From: Planctomycetia bacterium
GTDB lineage: Bacteria; Planctomycetota; MHYJ01; WSZJ01
Assembly: GCA_020849035.1 (NCBI GenBank)
Contig: JADLHC010000217.1
Location: 1-39,300, forward strand
Reading direction: 5' to 3'
Length of the DNA: 39,300 bases
Shown here: positions 16,544-24,394 of the stretch, piece by piece
How positions within the stretch are numbered: the stretch's first letter is position 1
Layout of the letters: the number at the start of each line of letters is the position of its first letter
Notes under the pieces: generated by a model
Databases searched by the model: none
Told to the model about the DNA's origin: nothing
The model's input: only the letters and a program-made list of their open reading frames with translations
Translations under genes and position numbers: made by a program

Positions 16544-17689
16544 CTAGAGCGGGAACGCCCCGTCGCCCTTCTTCGCCTCGTCCTGGCGCAGCAGGTCCTG
16601 CCGCTGCTCCTCCAGGACCGGCGGGCAGTCGCGGTAGACGTCGTCGAACAGCGTCGAGACGGGCGGCGGGCCGGCGGCCTCGCCCTCGCGGATGCCGGCG
16701 GTGATCTCCTCGTTGATCTCCGTCTCGAGCTGCTCGTGCCACGCGGCGGACCAGAGGCCCTTTGCCTCGAGGTACTTCCTGAAGCGCTCGATGGGATCCT
16801 TCTCCTCCCACGCCTTGACCTCCGCGGCGTCGCGGTAGCGCGTGGGGTCGTCGGACGAGGAGTGGCCGAGGCGGCGGTACGTCACGCACTCGATGAACGT
16901 CGGGCCGCCGCCGGAGCGGGCCTTGTCGATGGCGCGGCGGGAGGCGGTGACGACGGCGAGGATGTCGTTGCCGTCGACGCGGACGCCCTCGAAGCCGTAC
17001 GCGACGGCCTTCTGGGCGATCGTCTCGCTGGAGGTCTGCGCGCAGGTCGGGACCGAGATGGCCCAGCCGTTGTTCTGGCAGACGAGGACGACGGGGGGCT
17101 TGTAGACGCCGGCGAAGTTCATGGCGACGTGGAAGTCGCTGGCGCTGGTGCCGCCGTCGCCGATGTAGCCGAGGATGACGACCGGGTCGCCCTTGATCTT
17201 CGCGGCCATCGCGGCGCCCACCGCGTGGGGGAACTGCGTCGCGATGACGCTCGACATCGAGACGTAGTGGCGCTCCGGGTCCGAGTAGTGGCAGGGCATC
17301 TGGCGGCCCTTGACCACGTCGATCGCGTTCCCGATGAGCTGCGCGACCATCAGGCGGATCGGGTAGTTCCGGAGAGCCAGCGTGCCGCCCTCCCGCAGCG
17401 CCGGGAAGATCCAGTCCTCGGGTTTGAGCGGGAACGCCGTCCCGATCGTGCTCGCCTCCTGCCCCGTCGCCGTCCCGTAGAACCCGATGCGCCCGCTGCG
17501 CTGGAGCGACAGCATGCGGGTGTCGAAGATGCGCAGCTGGAGCATGCAGCGGTAGAGCGTGCGCAGCTCCTCGGCGGGGAGCTTCGGGTCGAGCGCCGGG
17601 TCCGCCGTCCCGTCAGGCCGCAGGATCTGGAGCATCCCCGGCTCCGCGGCGGGCGGCTTCGTGGCGGGAATCTTCGTCGAGACCGGCAT
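16544..17689 (-). CDS. 2-oxoacid dehydrogenase E1 alpha, copy 1
   Basis: Thiamine-diphosphate-dependent decarboxylase subunit that pairs with E1beta and reductively acylates E2. 381 residues. The ThDP motif runs from GDGG (177-180) to NN (206-207), within YIGDGGTSASDFHVAMNF. GRIGFYGTATGQEA (66-79) and the loop RLGHSSSDDP, which carries the regulatory serines of mitochondrial enzymes, are present. SVIATQFPHAVGAAMAA resembles branched-chain E1alpha more than classical pyruvate E1alpha. It begins 2 bases after the E2 stop, so it is translated with E2. A second, clearly paralogous E1alpha lies at 20230-21342 with only one E1beta in the cluster. A 20-residue N-terminal extension rich in Pro/Ala precedes the conserved start. 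Confidence 0.92.
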   Translation of the reverse strand: MPVSTKIPATKPPAAEPGMLQILRPDGTADPALDPKLPAEELRTLYRCMLQLRIFDTRMLSLQRSGRIGFYGTATGQEASTIGTAFPLKPEDWIFPALREGGTLALRNYPIRLMVAQLIGNAIDVVKGRQMPCHYSDPERHYVSMSSVIATQFPHAVGAAMAAKIKGDPVVILGYIGDGGTSASDFHVAMNFAGVYKPPVVLVCQNNGWAISVPTCAQTSSETIAQKAVAYGFEGVRVDGNDILAVVTASRRAIDKARSGGGPTFIECVTYRRLGHSSSDDPTRYRDAAEVKAWEEKDPIERFRKYLEAKGLWSAAWHEQLETEINEEITAGIREGEAAGPPPVSTLFDDVYRDCPPVLEEQRQDLLRQDEAKKGDGAFPL

Positions 17690-17691
17690 CG

Positions 17692-18996
17692 CTATTCGAG
17701 GAGGAGCAGCCCGGGGCTCTGGAGCAGCTCGACGACGCGGTTCATGAACTGCGCGCCCACGGCGCCGTCCACCACGCGGTGGTCCAGCGACAGCGACAGC
17801 AGCATGATGTCCCGGATCGCGATCTGGTCGTTCACCACCCAGGGACGCTTCGCGATCTTGTGCACCCCCATGACCGCGACCTCCGGCCAGTTGATCACCG
17901 GCGTCGCGAACAGCCCGCCCATCGAACCCAGGCTCGTGATCGTGAACGTCGAGCCCTTCAGCTCCTCCCGCGTCGCTCGCTTCGCCCGCGTCCGGTTCGC
18001 CAGGTCGTCCAGCTCCCGCGCGAGCTGCAGGATCGACTTGCGGTCGCAATCCTTCACGACCGGCACCATCAGCCCCTCGTCGGTCGCCGCCGCCACGCCG
18101 ATGTGGTACGACTTCCTCAGGATGATCTCGCCGGCGGCATCGTCCAGCGACGCGTTCACGTACGGGAACTCCTTCAGCGCCGAGACGACGGCCTTGATGA
18201 TGAAGGGGAGGTAGGTGAGGCGCGCGCCGCGCGACTCGGCGGTTTTCTTGGACGCCGCGCGCAGCGCGACGAGTTCCGTCACGTCCACTTCCTCGACGTA
18301 CGTGTAGTGCGCCGCCGTGGACTTCGAGCGGTGCATGTTCTCCGCGATGAGCTTGCGGAGGCCGCGGAGGGGGATGCGCTCGTCGGTCGCGGCGGAGGCG
18401 ACGGGAACGGGCGCGGGGGCGTGGGCCGCGGGCGTTGTCACGATCTTCGTCGGGGCGGACACGAAGCGCTGGAGGTCGTCCTTCACGACGCGACCGTTCG
18501 GGCCGGAGCCGGCGACGGTGCCGATGTCGATGCCCATCTCGCGGGCGAGCTTGCGGGTTGCCGGGGCGGCGAGGACCTTGCCGTTGACCTTCCGGGCGAC
18601 GGGGGCGACGACGGCGGACTGCGCCTCGGCGGCGGCGCGGACGACCTCGCGGGAGATCATCGTGTCGATGCCGGGCTTGTGGGCGGGGCCGGACGCCGTG
18701 TGGACCGGGCCGTTGGCGGGCGGGTGGGACGCCGGGGCCGGGGCGGCCTTCGGCGCCGCGCCGCCGGCCGCGTCGATCGTCACGAGGACGCTTCCGACGA
18801 GCGCGACCTTGCCCTCGGCGGCGTGGATCTTCGCGATGCGCCCGGCAGTCGGCGCGGGGATCTCCACTGTCGCCTTGTCCGTCATGACCTGCACGATCGG
18901 CTGGTCCTCCTTGACGACGTCGCCTTCCTTCACGAGCCACTTGACGACTTCGCCTTCGTGGATGCCTTCGCCGATGTCGGGGAGCTTGAAGTCCAT
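17692..18996 (-). CDS. Dihydrolipoamide acyltransferase E2 of 2-oxoacid dehydrogenase
   Basis: 434 residues. One N-terminal lipoyl domain (1-76) has the lipoylated K41 in MTDKATVEIP. A Pro/Ala linker follows, then a peripheral-subunit-binding domain (about 143-183, LAAPATRKLAREMGID), a second linker and a catalytic acyltransferase core (about 215-434). The active site is SLDHRVVDG (H406, D410). The order and the lipoyl sequence KLPDIGEGIHEGEVVKW suit a branched-chain type E2; a single lipoyl domain fits that too. The start MDFKLPDIG at 18996 is canonical. An upstream in-frame ATG at 19083 lies inside inverted repeat C and would add repeat-encoded residues, so it is rejected. It stands between E1beta and E1alpha copy 1. 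Confidence 0.94.
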   Translation of the reverse strand: MDFKLPDIGEGIHEGEVVKWLVKEGDVVKEDQPIVQVMTDKATVEIPAPTAGRIAKIHAAEGKVALVGSVLVTIDAAGGAAPKAAPAPASHPPANGPVHTASGPAHKPGIDTMISREVVRAAAEAQSAVVAPVARKVNGKVLAAPATRKLAREMGIDIGTVAGSGPNGRVVKDDLQRFVSAPTKIVTTPAAHAPAPVPVASAATDERIPLRGLRKLIAENMHRSKSTAAHYTYVEEVDVTELVALRAASKKTAESRGARLTYLPFIIKAVVSALKEFPYVNASLDDAAGEIILRKSYHIGVAAATDEGLMVPVVKDCDRKSILQLARELDDLANRTRAKRATREELKGSTFTITSLGSMGGLFATPVINWPEVAVMGVHKIAKRPWVVNDQIAIRDIMLLSLSLDHRVVDGAVGAQFMNRVVELLQSPGLLLLE

Positions 18997-19019
18997 GGTC
19001 GGTTTGCCTGTTGGGTTGG

Positions 19020-19112
19020 GGAGGTTGAGGGGTTGAGAGGTTGAGAGGTTGAGGAAGCGCGCACCGGCCTGTGCCTTTCTCAACCCCTCAACCTATCAAC
19101 CCCTCAACCTCC
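19020..19112. repeat. Intergenic inverted repeat C, arms of four octamers
   Basis: Left arm 19020-19056 and right arm 19077-19112 pair over about 36 bases with two internal mismatches and a one-base shift at the loop end. Each arm is four tandem copies of an octamer of form RGGTTGAG (complement CTCAACCY). The loop is about 20 bases. The right arm ends two bases before the E1beta stop codon (19115-19117). It lies between E1beta and E2 inside what should be one operon, so a hairpin of this size could attenuate or stabilise part of the message. Confidence 0.75.
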
Positions 19113-19114
19113 GT

Positions 19115-20092
19115 TCAGAAGTTCACGACGGTCTCGATCGCCTTCATCACGCGCCCTGCGTTCGGCATGTACGCATGCTCCAGCGTGTACGGGAACGGCG
19201 TGTCGAACCCGGTCACGCGCACGATCGGCGCCTCCATGGAGTCGATCGCCTCCTCGGCGATGATCGCGCTGATCTCCCCTGCGAAGCCGCCGGTCCGCGG
19301 CGCCTCGCCGATCACCACCACCCGGCCCGTCTTCGTCACCGACTCCAGCAGCCCCGCCTTGTCCAGCGGCACCAGCGAGCGCAGGTCCAGCACCTCGCAG
19401 CTGATCCCCTTCTCCTTCTGCGCCTGCTCCGCCGCCTCGAGCGCGATATGCGTCATCGAGCCCCACGCCACCAGCGTCACCTGCGTCCCCTCGCGCGGGA
19501 TCGCCAGCTTCCCGAGCGGCACCGTGTACTCGCCCTCCGGCACCTCGCCCTTGATCGAGCGGTACACCCGCTTCGGCTCCAGGAACAGCACAGGGTCCTC
19601 CCCGCGGATGCACGTCGCCAGCAGCCCCTTCGCGTCGTGCGGCGTGCTCGGCACCACGACCTGCAGCCCCGGCGTGTGGCAGAAATACGCCTCCGCCGAC
19701 TGCGAATGGTAGTGGCCGCCCTTGATGCCGCCGCCGTACGGCGTGCGGATCACCATCGGGCACGGGAACTGCCCGCCCGAGCGGTACCGGAATTTCGCCG
19801 CTTCGCTCACGATCTGGTCGAAAGCGGGATAGATGAAGTCCATGAACTGGATCTCCGGCACCGGGCGCAGGCCGTAGAGCGCCATGCCGATCGCCGCGCC
19901 GATGATTCCCGACTCGGCCAGCGGCGTGTCGATCACGCGGTCCACGCCGAACTCCGCCTGCAGCCCCTCCGTCGCGCGGAACACGCCGCCGTTCTTGCCG
20001 ACGTCCTCGCCCAGCACCACGACGCGGTCGTCGCGGCGCATCTCGGTCTTGAGCCCGTCGTTCACCGCCTGAAGCAACGTCAGGGTGGCCAT
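19115..20092 (-). CDS. 2-oxoacid dehydrogenase E1 beta
   Basis: 325 residues, full length. It forms the E1 heterotetramer with E1alpha and shapes the ThDP site. Seen motifs: GEDVGKNGGVFRAT (near 28-41), TPLAESGIIG (near 56), GGHYHSQSAEAYF with HTPGLQVVVPS, and the C-terminal FDTPFPYTLEHAYMP. These fit branched-chain/pyruvate E1beta. The ATG at 20092 has AAGGAGA 5-11 bases upstream; longer upstream frames pass through inverted repeat D and are not family-like. It is the only E1beta in the window and may serve two alternative E1alpha subunits. Flanked on both sides by inverted repeats (C downstream, D upstream). Confidence 0.94.
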   Translation of the reverse strand: MATLTLLQAVNDGLKTEMRRDDRVVVLGEDVGKNGGVFRATEGLQAEFGVDRVIDTPLAESGIIGAAIGMALYGLRPVPEIQFMDFIYPAFDQIVSEAAKFRYRSGGQFPCPMVIRTPYGGGIKGGHYHSQSAEAYFCHTPGLQVVVPSTPHDAKGLLATCIRGEDPVLFLEPKRVYRSIKGEVPEGEYTVPLGKLAIPREGTQVTLVAWGSMTHIALEAAEQAQKEKGISCEVLDLRSLVPLDKAGLLESVTKTGRVVVIGEAPRTGGFAGEISAIIAEEAIDSMEAPIVRVTGFDTPFPYTLEHAYMPNAGRVMKAIETVVNF

Positions 20093-20143
20093 GAGGTCTC
20101 CTTGGTGTCCGAATCTCGCCCGGCCCGTTTTCAGCTTTTTCCT

Positions 20144-20221
20144 CTTCCTCCCCCTTTCCCTCTCCCATCTCGCCCGGGAACTGCCGGAAGCGGGATGGGA
20201 AAGGGTGAGGGGGAGGGGAAG
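20144..20221. repeat. Intergenic inverted repeat D (C-rich/G-rich arms)
   Basis: Left arm 20144-20175 (CTTCCTCCCCCTTTCCCTCT then CCCATCTCGCCC) pairs with right arm 20189-20221, about 21 of 26 core positions plus a two-base gap. The short loop contains GGAACTGCCGG. It lies between E1alpha copy 2 (stop 20230) and E1beta, nine bases behind the stop. The style, CCCTCTCCC against GGGAAAGGGTGAGGG, resembles G-rich dispersed repeats I know from several bacterial genomes. The adjacent TTTTTCCTCTT tract (20136-20146) extends the pyrimidine arm. Confidence 0.6.
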
Positions 20222-20229
20222 GAACGGCT

Positions 20230-21342
20230 CTACAGCGGGAAAGCGCCTCCGATGTCCTTCAGCTCCCCCGTCTTCAGGTACTCGATCAGCCCGTCCTTCT
20301 GCGCCCTCAGTTCCGGCGGCATCTCGTGGTAGACGTCGTCGAACATCGAGCTCACCGCCGGCTGCCCTGCACGCTCGACTTCCTTCACCGCCGCGTTCAC
20401 CTCCTCGCGCGCGTGATCCCACGTCTCCTTCTCGAACGCCTCCGTCCAGATCCCCTGCTTCTGGAGGTACTTCCGGAAGCGCTCAATCGGGTCCTTGCGG
20501 CGCCAATCTTCCTCCTCCGTCGCCGGGCGGTAGCGCTTCGGGTCGTCGCTCGAGCTGTGCGGGCCCATGCGGTAGGTGAGCGCCTCGACGAAGGTCGGGC
20601 CGCCGCCGCTGCGCGCGCGGTCCACGGCCTCCTTCACGGCCTTGTATACGGCCAGCACGTCGTTCCCGTCCACCTGGACGCCGGGGAAGCCGTACGCCTT
20701 CGCCTTGATCGCGATCGTCTCGCTCGCGGTCTGCTGGTGAAGCGGCACGCTGATCGCCCAGTGGTTGTTCTGGCAGTAGAAGACGACGGGGGCCTTGTAG
20801 ACCCCCGCGAAGTTCATCGCCACGTGGAAGTCGCCTTCGCTCGTCCCGCCGTCGCCCATGCCGGCGAGCACGACCTCCTTCGACTTGCGGTACTTCGCCG
20901 CCATCGCCGCGCCGACCGCCTGCGGGAGCTGCGTCGCGATCGGCGAGCTGATCGAGACGAATTTCAGCTCCTTGAACGCGTAGTGGTTCGGCATCTGGCG
21001 GCCCTTGCACCGGTCGGTCGCGCAGCCGTACTCGTGCGCGATCATCTCGACCATGCCCGCCCCCTTCCAGATCGCCATCCCCGGGTCGCGGTACGTCGGG
21101 AAGACCCAGTCGCCCGCGTCGAGCGCCGCGACGGCGCCGACCTGCGCGGCCTCCTGGCCGCCGCTCGGCACGTAGAAGCCGATGCGGCCTGTGCGCTGGA
21201 GGAGCATGCCCTTCTCGTCGAGCGCGCGGACCTGGATCATCGTCCGGTAGAACCGCCGCAGCATCTCCTCGGGCACGGGCGGATCCATCTTTCCCTGCAC
21301 AGTCCCGTCGGTGCGGATCACCTGCAGCATCTCGGTGGTCAT
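20230..21342 (-). CDS. 2-oxoacid dehydrogenase E1 alpha, copy 2
   Basis: 370 residues. Paralogue of the E1alpha at 16544-17689. The ThDP motif GDGG (163-166) to NN (192-193) sits in GMGDGGTSEGDFHVAMNF. TGRIGFYVPSGGQEA (51-65) and PHSSSDDP are present. The pair share long near-identical blocks such as DFHVAMNFAGVYK and KDPIERFRKYL, and the same C-terminal style ending AFPL. It differs from copy 1 around the substrate entrance: PTYRDPGMAIWKGAGMVEM against PALREGGTLALRNYPIRLM. That could mean a different 2-oxoacid. The ATG at 21342 overlaps the lipA stop (ATGA), so it is coupled to lipoate synthesis. E1beta follows after inverted repeat D. Pyruvate-type and branched-chain-type assignments are both possible. 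Confidence 0.93.
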   Translation of the reverse strand: MTTEMLQVIRTDGTVQGKMDPPVPEEMLRRFYRTMIQVRALDEKGMLLQRTGRIGFYVPSGGQEAAQVGAVAALDAGDWVFPTYRDPGMAIWKGAGMVEMIAHEYGCATDRCKGRQMPNHYAFKELKFVSISSPIATQLPQAVGAAMAAKYRKSKEVVLAGMGDGGTSEGDFHVAMNFAGVYKAPVVFYCQNNHWAISVPLHQQTASETIAIKAKAYGFPGVQVDGNDVLAVYKAVKEAVDRARSGGGPTFVEALTYRMGPHSSSDDPKRYRPATEEEDWRRKDPIERFRKYLQKQGIWTEAFEKETWDHAREEVNAAVKEVERAGQPAVSSMFDDVYHEMPPELRAQKDGLIEYLKTGELKDIGGAFPL

Positions 21343-22226
21343 CCCTGGTCTCCCGAACGCTCGCGGATCAGGCTGGAGAGGTAGAACTCGCCGGCGCGGT
21401 AGCTGGAGCGCACGAGCGGGCCGCTGGCGACGTACTTGAATCCGTGGGCGAGGGCGCGGTCGCGCCACTCGTCGAATTCCATGGGGGTGACGAAGCGCTC
21501 GACGGGGAGGTGGTCGGCCGTCGGGCGGAGGTACTGGCCGAGGGTAAGGAAGTCCACCCCGACGGCGCGGAGGTCGCGGAAGGACTGCTCGAGGTCGGCG
21601 TCCGTCTCGCCGAGGCCGAGCATGAGGGAGGACTTGGTGAAGCGCTCGGGGGCGAGCTTCTTGGCGTGCTCGAGGACGCCGAGGGACTGGGCGTAGGAGG
21701 CGCGGTGGTCGCGGACGCGCTTCTGCAGCGGTTCCGTCGTTTCGATGTTGTGCCCGAAGACGTGCGGCGCGGCGTCGACGACGGCGGCGATGCAGTCGCG
21801 GTCGCCGCGGAAATCGCCGACGAGGGTCTCGAGGAGAAGCTCCGGCGCGGCGGCGCGGATGAGGCGGATCGTGCGGGCGACGTGCTGCGCGCCCTGGTCG
21901 GGGAGGTCGTCGCGGTTGACCATCGTCAGAACGATGTACTCGAGGCCGAGCGTCGCGACGGCCTCCGCCGTCTTCTCCGGCTCGAGGTCGTCCACGAGCC
22001 CCCGCGGGTTCCCGAGCTTCACGTTGCAGAACTTGCACGCCCGCGTGCAGACGTCGCCCAGCAGCATGAACGTCGCCGTCCCGCTTCCCCAGCACTCGCC
22101 GACGTTCGGGCAGCTCGCCTCCTCGCAGACCGTGTGCAGGTTCCGCTCGCGCAGCAGCTTCTTCAGGCGCTGGTGCGTCTCGCCGCCGGGGGCTTTGACC
22201 TTCAGCCAGGAGGGTTTGAGGGACAT
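21339..22226 (-). CDS. lipA: Lipoyl synthase (radical SAM)
   Basis: Inserts two sulfurs into protein-bound octanoyl groups to give lipoyl groups. 295 residues. The auxiliary cluster cysteines C34, C39 and C45 (CEEASCPNVGEC) are present, as is the radical-SAM cluster C60, C64, C67 (CTRACKFC). The C-terminal RSSY serine ligand is in GPLVRSSYRAGE. GHNIETTEPLQKRVR is family-typical. The ATG at 22226 begins MSLKPSWLKVK, a normal LipA N-terminus. It heads the dehydrogenase array and its stop overlaps the E1alpha copy 2 start. With lipB at 6731-7351 it provides the complete de novo lipoylation pathway for the E2. Confidence 0.96.
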   Translation of the reverse strand: MSLKPSWLKVKAPGGETHQRLKKLLRERNLHTVCEEASCPNVGECWGSGTATFMLLGDVCTRACKFCNVKLGNPRGLVDDLEPEKTAEAVATLGLEYIVLTMVNRDDLPDQGAQHVARTIRLIRAAAPELLLETLVGDFRGDRDCIAAVVDAAPHVFGHNIETTEPLQKRVRDHRASYAQSLGVLEHAKKLAPERFTKSSLMLGLGETDADLEQSFRDLRAVGVDFLTLGQYLRPTADHLPVERFVTPMEFDEWRDRALAHGFKYVASGPLVRSSYRAGEFYLSSLIRERSGDQG

Positions 22227-22316
22227 GCGAGACCCGTAAGGCTAGCACCGGGGGAGAGGAGGGTCACGCGAAATGGAAAGGCCGCGGGGGAAGGTGCGCG
22301 GAAGTGCGGGATTTGA

Positions 22317-22328
22317 CGGACCGGTCCG
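22317..22328. terminator. 12-base perfect palindrome behind the ferredoxin oxidoreductase operon
   Basis: CGGACCGGTCCG lies four bases after the stop codon of the beta-subunit gene (22332), in the 105-base gap before lipA. On the minus strand it could form a short hairpin at the transcript end, but there is no T-tract. A dimeric protein site is the alternative. I see no other structure in this gap. Confidence 0.3.
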
Positions 22329-22331
22329 CCT

Positions 22332-23234
22332 TCAGACCCCCACGCGCGCCTCGAGATCCTTCCAGTTCCTCAGGATCACCTCCCACGCGGCATCCCAGTC
22401 CGCGCCCTTCTCCTTGAACCTCCCCTGCAGCGACACGTACTTCTCGAGCGCCGGCCGCGACATCTCCGGCTTGACGTTGATGACTGTCCGGCGCCCGTTG
22501 AAGACCTCGACAACGGGGTAGAGGCCGGAGCGGACGGCGAGGCGGACGAGCTCGATGCCGTCGGCGGGCTCGGACTTCCAGCCGGTGGGGCAGGGGGCGA
22601 GGATATGGAGGAAGCGGAAGCCGCGCTCGTCGAGGGCGAAGCGCATCTTGCGCATGAGGTCGTCGGGGTGGGCGAGGGAGACGGTGGCGAGGTAGGGGAC
22701 GCGGTGGGCGGCGAGGATGCCGATGACGTCCTTCTTCTCGACGTCCTTGCCGAGGGGTGTGGTGCTGGTGACGGCGCCGATGGGGGTGGCGCCGGAGCGC
22801 TGGCCGCCGGTGTTGCCGTAGATTTCGTTGTCGTAGCAGACGTAGAGGACGTCCTCGTTGCGTTCGGCGGCCGCGGAGACGGTGGCCATGCCGATGTCGA
22901 AGGTGCCGCCGTCGCCGGCCCAGCAGAGGACGCGGGTGGGCTCGCCGTTCAGGCGGGCGACGTGGGCCATGCCCGAGGCGAGGGCGGCCGCGGAGGCGAA
23001 GGTCGAGGAGACGACGGGGGCGCCGTAGGCGGAGAAGGGGAAGGGGCCTGCGGTGACGATGGCGCAGCAGGCGGGGATGACGATCTGAACCTTGCGGTCG
23101 CCGACGGCGCGGCCGAGCATCTGCAGGGCGACGGACATGCCGCAGCCGCCGCAGTTCGTGTTGCCGCAGCGGAGGATCGGCTCTGCGCGGTCGAGCGCCG
23201 TCTGGGCCATGCCGCCGAGTGCGGGTTCGTTCAA
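22332..23234 (-). CDS. porB: 2-oxoacid:ferredoxin oxidoreductase beta subunit
   Basis: ThDP-binding subunit that decarboxylates a 2-oxoacid with CoA and reduces ferredoxin through [4Fe-4S] centres. 300 residues from the TTG at 23234. Cluster cysteines C23, C28 and C31 (CGNTNCGGCG) plus a later candidate (C56 or C215) are visible. ThDP motif GDGG at 107-110 and DN at 135-136, with the family sequence YDNEIYGNTGGQRSG. The TTG overlaps the alpha-subunit stop (TTGA) and has AAGGAGG 7 bases upstream, a strong reason to prefer it over ATG 23210. Substrate class (pyruvate or 2-oxoisovalerate) cannot be fixed from motifs. Third gene of a three-gene operon. Confidence 0.9.
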   Translation of the reverse strand: MNEPALGGMAQTALDRAEPILRCGNTNCGGCGMSVALQMLGRAVGDRKVQIVIPACCAIVTAGPFPFSAYGAPVVSSTFASAAALASGMAHVARLNGEPTRVLCWAGDGGTFDIGMATVSAAAERNEDVLYVCYDNEIYGNTGGQRSGATPIGAVTSTTPLGKDVEKKDVIGILAAHRVPYLATVSLAHPDDLMRKMRFALDERGFRFLHILAPCPTGWKSEPADGIELVRLAVRSGLYPVVEVFNGRRTVINVKPEMSRPALEKYVSLQGRFKEKGADWDAAWEVILRNWKDLEARVGV

Positions 23235-24394
23235 GCGCCCACCTCCTTGAAGACGGGCGCGCCGGACTTCTCGCGCGCCAGGAGATCGTCGAGGATCTGC
23301 CGGACGTGGATCGGGCGGATGTCGCCGCCGCCGAGGCCGACCATGTAGTTCTGGACGACGGCGTCGCGGCCGGCGAGCGCGCGCATCTCGGCCCAGAGGA
23401 TCCCGCCCAGCCCGGGGCAGAGGTCGCGGTCGAGGATCCCGACGCGCTTCTTCCCCGCCAGCGCCCGGACGATCGCCTCCTCGGGGAACGGGCGGAAGAG
23501 GCGGATGCGGAGGCCTCCGGCGCGGACGCCGCGCAGGCGGGCCTCGTCGACGGCGGCCTTGACGGTGCTGGCCGTGGTGCCCATGGAGACGAGGACGACG
23601 TCGGCGTCGTCGAGCCGGTACGGCACGATCGCTTCGGGAGTCTCGCGGCCGAAGGCGGCGCGGAAGGCCTCGCGGCACTCCTCGAAAACGGCGAACGAGG
23701 CCTGCATCGCTTCCTGCTGCTGGCGGCGATGGACTTCGCTCTCGTGGGGGAAGTCGAGCCCGCCGACGGTGCGCGGCCTGTCGGTGACGCGGTGGGGGAG
23801 GTCGAGGGGCGGGAGGAAGGCGTCCACGCGCTCCTGCGGGGGGACTTCGGTCATCATCATCGTGTGGGAGAGGACGAAGGCGTCCTGGCAGACGAGGACC
23901 GGGAGGAGAACGCGCCGGTCCTCGGCGAGGCGGTACCCGAGGAGGATGGAGTCCAGGACTTCCTGGTTGTCCTCGCAGTAGAGGTGGATCCACCCCGCGT
24001 CGCGGAGGGCGAGGGTGTCGCCGTGGTCGACCCAGATGTTCCACGGGGGACCGAGCGTCCGGTTCACCGCCATCATCACGATCGGCAGGCGGTAGAACGC
24101 CGCGGCGAACACGTTTTCCGTCATGTAGGCCAGGCCGTTCGACGAGGACGCCGTGAACGCGCGCGCCCCCGCCAGCGAGAATCCCATGCAGGCCGCCATC
24201 GCGCTGTGCTCGCTCTCGACGCGGATGATGTGGCCCTTCTCGATCGTCTGCTTGCACAGGTACTCGATGCACTCCGTCTGGGGGGTGATCGGGTAGGCAC
24301 CCCCGCCGAAACCTCGCGCCTTCCGGTTCGCGCGGCCGGCCAGCACCGCCGCGACGGCCGCCGCGTGGTTCGCGCTGATCAGTTCCTGGGTCAT
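23231..24394 (-). CDS. porA: 2-oxoacid:ferredoxin oxidoreductase alpha subunit
   Basis: 387 residues. Carries the pyrimidine-binding and CoA-side domains of the enzyme. AYPITPQTECIEYL (near 33-46) is the signature YPITPS-like motif, followed by ESEHSAMAACMGFSLAGARAFTASSSNG and a C-terminal domain with GLRIRLFRPFP and ILDRDLCPGLGG. Length and order match PorA/VorA. The ATG at 24394 overlaps the fusion gene stop (ATGA), and its own stop overlaps the beta start (TTGA), so all three subunits are translationally coupled. Symbol given for the type; the true substrate may be a branched-chain 2-oxoacid. Confidence 0.9.
   Translation of the reverse strand: MTQELISANHAAAVAAVLAGRANRKARGFGGGAYPITPQTECIEYLCKQTIEKGHIIRVESEHSAMAACMGFSLAGARAFTASSSNGLAYMTENVFAAAFYRLPIVMMAVNRTLGPPWNIWVDHGDTLALRDAGWIHLYCEDNQEVLDSILLGYRLAEDRRVLLPVLVCQDAFVLSHTMMMTEVPPQERVDAFLPPLDLPHRVTDRPRTVGGLDFPHESEVHRRQQQEAMQASFAVFEECREAFRAAFGRETPEAIVPYRLDDADVVLVSMGTTASTVKAAVDEARLRGVRAGGLRIRLFRPFPEEAIVRALAGKKRVGILDRDLCPGLGGILWAEMRALAGRDAVVQNYMVGLGGGDIRPIHVRQILDDLLAREKSGAPVFKEVGA

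Noticed and set aside
16544-18940. 798-residue frame ending in E1alpha copy 1
   Set aside because: Its first half is an out-of-frame reading of the E2 gene. Family similarity begins at the ATG at 17689.
18997-19083. N-terminal extension of E2 starting at 19083
   Set aside because: The added residues are encoded by inverted repeat C and E2 proteins begin at MDFKLPDIG-like sequence.
19011-19112. Octamer repeats considered as a CRISPR or tandem-repeat array
   Set aside because: Units are 8 bases, contiguous without spacers, and arranged as two complementary arms, so this is a hairpin, not an array.
22332-24272. 646-residue frame ending in the porB gene
   Set aside because: The N-terminal half is the shadow of porA. 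The TTG at 23234 with a strong Shine-Dalgarno starts the real gene.
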